A DNA stretch of 64,000 bases from Humulus lupulus (lineage: Eukaryota; Streptophyta; Magnoliopsida; Rosales; Cannabaceae), in NCBI RefSeq assembly GCF_963169125.1, contig NC_084802.1, forward strand, positions 35,161,607 through 35,225,606, written 5' to 3'. A model generated the notes under the pieces. It ran no database searches, was not told the origin of the DNA, and worked only from the letters and a program-made list of their open reading frames with translations. Every line of letters begins with the position of its first letter. Position 1 is the first letter of the stretch. Shown here piece after piece: positions 55,942 through 64,000 of this stretch. A program made the translations under genes and the position numbers.

Positions 55942-58328
55942 TGTAATGCCCCGAATTCTCCGATGTGTTTAACGGCGTGAATAGTTGGCCGGGAGGGCCA
56001 TACTTGCTTAATTGTGTTATTAATTGATAAAATGCATGTATACGTTGATTATATTATGATATGATGTGAAATGCATGCATGTGAGTCCATATTCTTAATT
56101 ACAGGGGTGTGATGGTAATTTGGCCCGTTGAGGGTAAATTGTTTATTTGGATGCATGTTGATGATATATTTTGAGACCACATTATGAAGTGGGTTTGTTC
56201 GAGCCATTTGGCATGAGACGATCATGGTGTGTTAAGTATCGGTTTGGTCATAACGGGCTTAAGCCCGGGGCTCGGGGTGAGTCTCGGGGTGTTTTAATGA
56301 TTAGAGGGTTACCGGGCATTAAAGGGTAACGGGATGTGAAATATTGGTGTTTGAGAATATTGAGATTAGCGGGTATCGGGAAGCGTTAATTATGCTTAAC
56401 GGGATAAGTGGAAAGTACCAATTTTACCCTTGAAGTGGTTTTAGAGGCTTAAGGTGACTTAAGGGTATTTTGGTCATTTGGGGTTTGGATATATATGACT
56501 TAGGAGGGCTGTAGAAGAACAGAACAAAAACAGGGCATTCTCCTTCCTTCCCGCACGTTCATTTCCTCCACTTTTTTCTTTGGTGCTCTTGAGCTCAAAG
56601 TGTGGAATTAAGCTAGGAGATCAAAGGGCTGAGTTAGTGGACCTGGTTTAGCTATTGTGGAAGGTTCAAAGGAGGTTTGAGGTGAGTTTTATCCATTGAG
56701 TTTCTGGTTATACCCTGTTTTAGTGTTAGATTTCGGCTTGTGTTTTTATGGAGGATTGTTGGAATTGATGGCAGTTTTAATTGGGGTTTGTCTTGGGTTT
56801 TGCTAAGGGTGTGATATAGAACAAGTTTAGGGATTGTATTGGAGGTTTGGGTGGTGTTTAAACTGGGTTTGAAGGGTTGGTTCCAAGAGAAAACGCAAGG
56901 GAAGAAAAACAGGGGTTTTGGCTGAATTGAAGGTTGCGCCGCGGAATGGCCAGGGGGAGCCGCGGCCCTTGGGGGATGCTGAGTTTGGGGGCCTCTGTTT
57001 GAGGGGCGGGCCGCGGCATGGCCAAGGAGGGCCGCGTCCCTTAGTGGATTTTTGGCCAAAAAAGGCTTTTTGGCTCGGGGATGCAAGCCTAAGGCCTCGG
57101 GGTTGAACCTACTACCCGGTTGAGTAGTATTTGATGTCCCGGAGGTTAGGTTTTGGTTGGGAACATTTTATTATTCATTTTATTGATGGAATCCCATGAT
57201 TGGTTATGACCAAGTAACCGCTAAAGGACCAAAAGGTTGATCGTTCTCAGGGTTGTTCTTTGATTCATTCTAGCTCGAACCAGAGGTAAGAAAACTGCAC
57301 CCCAAGTGTGACATGCATGGGTTTTCATGAGGCATGCTGGATGTGTAACTATGGACATGGACTGAATATAGAATGTTTAGCATATGCTGCTCACTTGTGC
57401 ATGGTACTGACTCATTAGTCAGATTTGGCAAAGGTGCTAGTATCAACTGTGAAGCTGTGACTTATTAGTCAGGTTCGGCAGTAATACTGGGCACTGGTCA
57501 CATTGAGCTGACTCATTAGTCAGGACGGTCTTAGTGTGTTAACACAAGCCATCAAAGATTAGATCTAGTCGACTATCAGCATTGAATGACTCAAAGAGCA
57601 TTAATGCCAGACCGACCCCGAGGGTTGATGAAAGAAATAAGCGCTTGGAGGCTAGTGGCTTACCTAGCAGCCACTCTCCCACTTGAAACAGTGACATGCT
57701 TGACAGTCACTCAGTATGGTTTACCAGAACCTGTTGAAGGCTAGTGGCTTATCTAGCAACCACTCTTCCATTTGTTTCAGTGACTTGCTTGTTAGTCACT
57801 TAGTATGGTTTATCAGGACCTCATGTGATGTTCACTCATTTGTTTGAAAGCTTTATGCTGAGTGTGATTATAATGATAATTATTTGATAATGTTCATGTA
57901 AAGTGTTATGTTTTCTTGCTGGGCTTTGGCTCATGGGTGCTATGTGGTGCAGGTAAAGGGAAAGAAAAGCTCACCTAGCCTTAAGTGGAGAGCTGATGTG
58001 GTGATGTGTACATATGCGGCCGCTTGACCACCACGGCCAAGGAGTTCTCAGAGGAACTAGGGGGTTTACCCTATTTTTGCCGCTTAGGTCGGCGGGATTG
58101 TAAATTTGAAAGAGTAGTGACCATTTATTACTGAGAACAACTTGTAAACGTTTTGTTTAGATCTGCAGAGTAGTTTGTAATGAAAATATCCATTTCCTTT
58201 TTATTGGTTTTATACCTTAACCTGTTAATTACACTTAGAGCACGTTTTTAACCAAAGGACTCAGGTAGCGAGTCAAATTTCCGGTCCACCATTCACCATA
58301 ACTGTTCTGGGGTAACCAAGGCGTTACA
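55942..58328 (+). mobile_element. Solo LTR S2, Tekay-type, 2.4 kb, TSD AAACT
   Basis: It starts TGTAATGCCCC and ends AAGGCGTTACA, flanked by perfect AAACT copies (55937-55941 and 58329-58333). The order of blocks matches the 5' LTR at 21799: GC-rich block with CCGCGG words (56930-57035), GAGGTAAGAAAACTGCACCC, dyads TGACTCATTAGTCA and TGACTTATTAGTCA (57408-57535), and GTGCTATGTGGTGCAGGTAAAG. No internal sequence is present. Confidence 0.92.
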
Positions 58329-58516
58329 AAACTCATTTGACTCAGGTTCATCTAATCTTGAGGGTAGATCTATAATCATAACTCTAAGTGGACTAGGCTA
58401 TCACCAACACATTGGGGTTGAACCACTATAAAAATCATCAGTGTCGTTTTTTCTCTTGAAGGTTTATTGTAGTTTTGACATCTACATGTCGTTGGCCAAA
58501 TATGTGGTCAACATTT

Positions 58517-58534
58517 TGGTGCTTTCATTGAGAG
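58517..58534 (+). other. Primer-binding site of Tat C
   Basis: TGGTGCTTTCATTGAGAG lies three bases after the LTR, identical to the Tat A site. Confidence 0.8.
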
Positions 58535-58568
58535 CCTGAAGAGAAAAACAGACAATTTCCTTATTTTT

Positions 58569-60662
58569 ATGGCGCCTAAGAACACCAATGCGGCTTCCAA
58601 GAAGCCAGGTTCCTCTAAAGAGCCTGCTAGATCAGAAGGTCCTGGCCCTCAAGACCACGAGACTGAGCCTAGAGTCTTGCTCGAGGACATGACTCCAGAG
58701 GTTGAACAACTCCAGGAAGCCATGGGGGCTTTCCAGGAGGAATTGGAAAAATTCAACGCTCGACAGGAGTCATTCGCTAAAGAGATGGCTAGACAGAAGG
58801 CTGCATTTGAGCAGCAAAGATGGGAGATGGATGCCAGGAGTGAAGAGATCAGGCGACGGCAGGAGGAGGGCGATAGGAGACTCCACAAGGCTGCACTCAC
58901 TCTGGAGGCGGCTACGTAGTTGACCCAGGCCAATGCCCAAGCTACAACGCGAGGAGCAGCCACCCAAGGAGCAAGGACCATAGAAGCTAGTCAAAAAACC
59001 ACTGACAGACCCAATTCTCGAGGACTAAATAGAAGCAGTAGTAACCCTCCTGGTCGGAAAGAGGATGAGATCTGATCGGGCACTGCCTCAACCCAAAGGG
59101 GGAACTCCAGAACCCCCTCTAGGAGCCACCGATCAGAAACTTCCAGATCCGAAAGTCGCAAATCAGGCAGTAAGAAGACTCCACCTGGGCAGGAGAAAAA
59201 TAGAGCTCATCAAGGTAAAGAAACTTCGCACTTCAAAGACGGGCATGGTCGTGATGAAGCTGATAGTCATCACACTGACCAATCGAAGGAAAAGGATGAC
59301 AAGAACCAGGGAGGAGGAAAAGACCGCCCGGTACAGACAGGAAGGCCACCACTGCATCCTGACCAGCAATGCAGTGGCAAGGAGCATGTCCCGCATAGTA
59401 AGCCTTCCAAAAAAACTCGGAGCACAGTGTTTGATCGGTTAGGAAGGCATACCTCTCAAAAGGATTTAATAGATGTCATTGCCGACAAGAGAAGGACCAT
59501 CCCGGTCGAAAGGCGAGATCCGAACCGACCTACCAGTCAAGTAGAAATACCTGATGATGGTGTGCCGGATAGGAGTGCCCGACCAGGCGATCCGGAACTT
59601 GAATCCCCAACAGTGGCCCCAGGCATCCAAGCCCAGCTTGATGCGCTAACGGTAGCAGTTCAAGGTCTGTCAAAATGACCTTCTGCAATCGATCCAGTAG
59701 ACCACAGGAGTGGCAGCCCATTCTGTGCTCGAATTAGAGCAGACCAGCCGCCAGCGAAGTATAAAGCACCGGTACTGCCAGTTTATACAGAAAAGGCAGA
59801 TCTGAGTAAGCATGTGGGGAAATTCGAAGACCAAATGGAGCTGCTCGGAGTGAGCGATGACTATCGCTGCAAATTTTTCCCCACTACATTATCCGACACT
59901 ACCCAAGAGTGGTATTGGAAATTTAAGCCAAACTCCATTACTTCTTGGGAAAGTTTCAGGAAAGAGTTTTGTAGGCAGTTCAGCGCTGCTCGGACCCCTC
60001 CGGTTTATGCCAATCACTTGGCAGATATTAAACAAGGGAAAGATGAATTTCTCAAGAACTACATACAGAGGTTCATGAGAGAAAACAAACTGAGCAATTG
60101 CGGTTGGAGATGAGAGGAAGATGGTGGCCATTTCTTCTGGCATAATCTATCAGAGTCCTTTATGGGACAATATTCATCGCAATCCAATTTCAACATTACA
60201 ACAATTCCTTGACCGGGCGGACAAATATATGAAATTGGATGTCACGATTTAGAAGGGAGAGAAGGACCTAAAAAATCGGGGCAGATCAACTGATCCTCCT
60301 AAGAATGGTGGAAATGGACAAAGTGGTGGTAAGAAACGTGGAAATAACGGGTCTGACCGCCACGATGAAAAGAAGGCTAAGTTATGACTAAAAAACAAGC
60401 CAACTAAGTATGAACCTCGGTTCACCAATTACACCACTCTTTCGCCCAACCGAGCAGAGATATATCTCGCGAGTCATCAGGAGGTCCCCTACCGGAAACC
60501 CCCACCCATCAGGAAGGAGATGAGTAAGAGAGATTTGAATAAGTTATGCCGTTTCCATGGAGACTACGGTCACAACACGAATGAATGCAATCATCTCAAG
60601 GATGAGATAGAGTTTCTCCTCCGGTCGGGGAAATTGAAAAAATATCGAGCAGAAAAAACCTA
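58569..60662 (+). pseudogene. Tat C gag
   Basis: The start is ATG 58569 (MAPKNTNAASKKPGSSKE). A Glu/Gln/Arg coiled coil (about residues 45-110) is followed by a stop at 58917-58919, a low-complexity linker with frameshifts, the gag core (59814-60090: SDDYRCKFFPTTLSD, QEWYWKFKPNSITSWE, FRKEFCRQF), another frameshift near 60100, and a zinc knuckle CRFHGDYGHNTNEC (about 60548-60590). Sequence divergence from Tat A and B is clear, but the domain order is the same. It is broken. Confidence 0.87.
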
Positions 60663-61572
60663 AGGAGAGGGAAGTAACAATAATCTTGGGTTTAAGCGAC
60701 AGCGGTCTCCACCCTTACAACCCAAGCCTGTGGAATTCACTCTAGACACCATATGTGGAGGTCCACATCTGGCTGGGGATAGCAACAAAGCAAGGGAGAG
60801 ATATGCTCGAACACTTCGACATGAGTTGGGCGCAACATCAACGTCCGAGGTCATGACTGTAGAGGAGCGGCCTTCGAAGAGCCCACAGTACGAAAGTGAG
60901 TCCCTCACTTTCACTGAAGATGATGCACGACATGTGAGATATCCTCAAAATGACCCCCTCGTCATTACAGTCCAAATAGCAAACATGAAGGTGAAGAGAT
61001 GTCTGGTCGACACGGGGAGCTTTGTGAACATCATTTACAAATCATCCTTTCAAAGGATGAAACTATCCATTAATGACTTGAAGCCATGCTCTCAAGTCAT
61101 TTATGTATTTACTGGAGAAGGACTGTCGCCGGTCGGAACGATCAAGTTACCAGTCACAACAGGAGATGCTCCCAAGGATGAGACAGTTATGACAGAGTTT
61201 TTGATAGTTGATTGTTCGTCGGCTTATAATGTGGTGATTGGTCGACCACTACTCATAGCCTTGCATGCGACAGTCTCTATATGGCACCTTTCTATGAAGT
61301 TCCCGATCGGTGCAGGCATAGGTTGTGTCTGAGGAGACCAGAGAGAAGCTAGAGAATGTTATAATGCCTCGGTAGCTAAAGCAAGAAAGGGGGCTAAAGA
61401 AAACAATATGATTGTATGTACAGATAGAGAAGAGGTAGAGGAGATGGATGTCGACCGACAAAGCATTACAGTGGTGGCCGATAAGGAAAGAATGTTGGAA
61501 GAGTTTGGCCAAGAAAGCACTCTTGGTTTAAGTAAACAACAAGCCCCATCCGGTGATGAAGTCACCAAATAG
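60663..61572 (+). pseudogene. Tat C aspartic protease and linker
   Basis: Open from 60730 to 61332. It encodes TICGGPHLAGDS, the DTG active site (CLVDTGSFVNIIY, where Tat A has DTGSS) and VVIGRPLLIALHA. A TGA at 61330-61332 replaces a Gly codon. The frame then continues through a charged linker to TAG 61570-61572, the position also occupied by a TAG in Tat A. Protease and RT are in the same frame here. Confidence 0.87.
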
Positions 61573-62823
61573 GGCGTTGTCCAAAGTGAGGGAATGGACT
61601 TTGATCCTCGCTTTGGGGATTATGATAGTGAGGTGGGACCTACGGAAGAATTAGTGGAGGTTCCAATAGATGAGAATGACCCGACCAGAGGGGTCAAGGT
61701 TGGAAAAAAGTTAAAGTTAGAAGTAAAACCACAGCTGGTAGAATTTTTGCGGAGGAATCAAGATGTCTTTGCCTGGTCTCACAAGGATATGGTGGGTATC
61801 TCACCAACTGTGATCAGCCACGTCCTCAATGTGGGTGAAAGCTATCCAGTAGTGCAGCAAAAGAGAATGTTGCTTGGCAAGGATCGAGCAAAGGCTCTCA
61901 TGGAGGAGGTGGAGCGGCTAAAGGAAAACGGGTTTATAAGGGAGGCTTATTACCCCGCTTAGGTTTCAAATCCAGTATTAGTGCCCAAGTCCAATGGAAA
62001 GTGGAGGACTTGTGTGGACTTTACCGACCTGAACAAAGCATGTCCTAAGGACTGTTTTCCTTTGCCAAGAATAGACCAGTTGGTTGACGCGACCTCTGGT
62101 TATGAAACTTTTTCCTTTATGGACGCTTACTCAGGTTATAACCAGATTAGTATGCATCCTCCCGATGAGGAGCATACCAGTTTCCGAACAGACATAGGGT
62201 TGTATTGTTATAAGGTCATGCCATTTGGCTTAAAGAACGTGGGAGAGACCTACCAGCGTTTAGTGAATGGCATGTTTCGTGACTTAATTGGCAAAAACAT
62301 GGAGGTGTACGCAGACGATATGTTGGTAAAGTCAAAGGAAGCTGAAGGACATGTACGAGATTTGGAGGAATGCTTTGCAGTACTGAGAAAGTACAGTATG
62401 AAGTTGAATCCCCTTAAGTGCTCGTTTGGAGTAAGTTCTGGAAAATTTCTTGGGTTTATTGTTAACTCGCGAGGAATAGAAGCAAATCTAGAGAAGATAA
62501 AGGTGCTCGCAGAAATGAAGTCTCCAGCCAGGATTAAGGATGTGCAAAGCTTGACTAGGCGGATTGCTGCTCTAAGCAGGTTCATTTCTAAATCAACGGA
62601 CAAATGTGTCCCGTTTTTCAACTTGCTTAGAGGAAGCAAGAAATTTGAATGGATGGAAGAATGTGAGCAAGCTTTTCAAGCCATAAAGGAACACTTGGCT
62701 CAACCTCTTGTTCTTTCAAAGCCAGTTGATGGGGAAGACCTCTTTGTTTACTTAGTAGTCACAGAGCATGCTGTCAGTGCTGTTCTAGTGCGAGAAGAGG
62801 ATAAAGTGCAGCATCCGGTGTAG
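61573..62823 (+). pseudogene. Tat C reverse transcriptase
   Basis: This encodes NQDVFAWSHKDMVGISP, KWRTCVDFTDLNKACPKD, FMDAYSGYNQISMHPPDE, VMPFGLKN and the catalytic box as YADD (62308-62319), where Tat A has YVDD. A TAG at 61960-61962 stands where Tat A has Trp (YLSWVSN). The RNase H connection follows and the frame stops at 62821-62823. The Ala in the catalytic box would be expected to alter or impair polymerization. Confidence 0.9.
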
Positions 62824-63672
62824 TACGTTAGCAAGCGACTGATAGGAGCAGAGTCCAGGTACCCCGTGATCGAGAAGTTGGCCTATTTCTTTGTACTTGC
62901 ATCTCGCAAACTGCGACCGTACTTCTAGGCACATCCCATTAAAGTACTTACCGACCAGCCCCTACGCCAAGTCTTACAGAAGTCAGAGTCATCTGGTCAT
63001 CTACTTAAATGGGCTGTTGAATTGGGCCAATTCAAAATCAAATATCAACCAAGGTCTGCTATTAAGGGACAGGCTTTGGCGGATTTTATTGCTGAATGTA
63101 CTGGGATTCCTGATATTCCCAACCAGCAAGAGCATGTGACTGGGCAGAGAGAGGGTCTTCCTACTTGGCAACTTTTTGTTGATGGGTCGTCAAACGAACA
63201 TCATTCGGGAGCAGGAATTATATTAATCATGCTGGAGAAGCACCGAATTCATTGCGCACTGAGGTTCGAATTTAACGCTTCTAATAATGAGGCGGAGTAT
63301 GAAGCCCTCCTAGCAGGCTTGCACATGGCTAGAGATGTTCGTGCCCGATCGGTTGAAGTAAACAGTGATTCCCAATTGGTGGTCTACCAAGTCTTAGGGG
63401 AATATCAAGCAAGGGGCCTATGCATGATGGCATACTTGAATAAGATCAAGGATCTGCTAGCACAATTCGAAGAGTATACTATTAAGCTGGTACCACGGGA
63501 GCAGAACTCTAATGCAGACGCTCTAGCAAAATTAGCTAGTGCAAAAGATGTTGAAACTTTGAATACAGTACCAGTGGAATACTTGGCAGAGTCGAGCATT
63601 AATGAACGAGAAGCCATGCCCATCACAATAGCTGACACTTGGATGACACCCATCATTACTTACCTTGAGTAG
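62824..63672 (+). pseudogene. Tat C RNase H and second RNase H
   Basis: The gypsy-type RNase H (VSKRLIGAESRYPVIEK, VLTDQPLRQVL) is broken by a stop near 62927 and, as in Tat A, lacks the first catalytic Asp (YLVVTEHA just upstream). The second RNase H is open from 63022 with its acidic residues present (LFVDGSSNEH, NNEAEYEALLAGL, NSDSQLVV, NADALAKLAS). A TAG ends the frame at 63670-63672, before GVLPDSRNE. Confidence 0.9.
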
Positions 63673-64000
63673 GGAGTCCTACCAGATAGTCGTAATGAAG
63701 CCAAGAAGATTATGAGGCAAGCTGCTAGGTATATTATGATGGATGGGGTGTTGTATAGAAGAGGGTACTCTATGCCACTGCTAAGATGCATAGCACCCGA
63801 CCAGTCAAAAAACTTACTGAGCGAAGTGCACGAGGGGTTCTGCGGAGATCATGCATGGGGGCAGAGTCTATCTAAAAAGTTTTTGCGGCAAGGATTTTTC
63901 TGGCCTACAATGAATGAAGATTCCATGGAGTATGTGAAGAAGAGTGATAAATGCCAGAGATTTTCTAAAGTACCCAGAGCACCTCCGAATGTCTTGAAGC
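63673..64000 (+). pseudogene. Tat C integrase N-terminus (cut by the window edge)
   Basis: This encodes MMDGVLYRRGYSMPLLRC, then the HHCC-type zinc region: EVHEGFCGDHAWGQS and, at the Cys pair, KKSDKCQRF. The first Cys of the pair is Ser (AGT, 63943-63945), where Tat A has Cys. The catalytic core lies beyond the window. Confidence 0.85.

Larger units (their letters stand above)
55249..58513 (+). repeat. 5' LTR of Tat C (about 870 bp without the insert)
   Basis: The two parts are 55249-55941 and 58334-58513. It has a 14-unit, 20-bp repeat array (55331-55612), a TATA box TATAAGTA (55830-55837), and the end TATGTGGTCAACA. The solo LTR between the parts left the duplication AAACT. Confidence 0.85.
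55249..64000 (+). mobile_element. Tat-lineage element 'Tat C', runs off the window
   Basis: It starts TGTTATCC at 55249 inside the Tat B protease gene. CCTGT (55244-55248) is the expected left target-site duplication. The 5' LTR ends at 58513 (GGTCAACA) and is split by a solo LTR. The body reads PBS, gag, protease, RT, two RNase H domains and the integrase zinc region to the window edge. It is the same lineage as Tat A and Tat B but has a different, longer LTR. Confidence 0.9.

Overview
The window is nuclear DNA of a flowering plant, very probably a eudicot. It holds one intact plant-type nitrate reductase gene with three GT-AG introns. Almost everything else is nested plant transposable elements: Ty3/gypsy LTR retrotransposons, a hAT transposon, a LINE fragment and foldback MITEs. 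Base composition is AT-rich outside the coding parts. I could not fix the species from the sequence.

Layout. 1-5.7 kb: a decayed Athila-like integrase on +, a probable minus-oriented LTR (about 930-2325), and a minus-strand ORF of the putative plant transposon protein type (3787-5064) with its own TATA box. 5.7-10.3 kb: AT-rich DNA with a CACTA-like terminus and a short LTR plus primer-binding site. 10.36-14.98 kb: nitrate reductase on the minus strand, 904 residues in four exons, TATA box at 15.15 kb. 15.2-18.1 kb: upstream DNA with two related foldback MITEs. 18.2-21.8 kb: an old LTR with palindromic tandem repeats, split by a solo LTR (TSD GGTAG).

21.8-45.5 kb: a decayed Tekay/Del-like Ty3 element on + (2.5-kb LTR, initiator-Met PBS, gag, protease, RT, RNase H). 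It is interrupted by a complete Tat-lineage element on the minus strand ('Tat A', 24484-37461, 590-bp LTRs, TSD GTGCT) and by a reverse LTR fragment. Tat A carries gag, protease, RT, two RNase H domains and integrase. Between integrase and its 3' LTR it carries a four-exon gene on the opposite strand, with its own TATA box. 45.5-49.2 kb: a broken hAT transposase gene. 51.2-51.85 kb: the 3' end of a LINE. 52.05-55.25 kb: a second Tat element ('Tat B', 5' LTR and gag-protease), broken in its protease by a third ('Tat C', from 55249 past the window end). The Tat C LTR holds 14 tandem 20-bp units with a DRE/CRT-like core, and is itself split by a solo Tekay-type LTR (TSD AAACT).

Only nitrate reductase looks able to make a normal host protein. 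It reduces nitrate to nitrite in the cytosol, the first step of nitrate assimilation. All the element genes carry stops or frameshifts, though the antisense gene in Tat A keeps a coherent splice structure. The observations I rate highest are that antisense spliced gene and the 20-bp RCCGAC array in the Tat C LTR.
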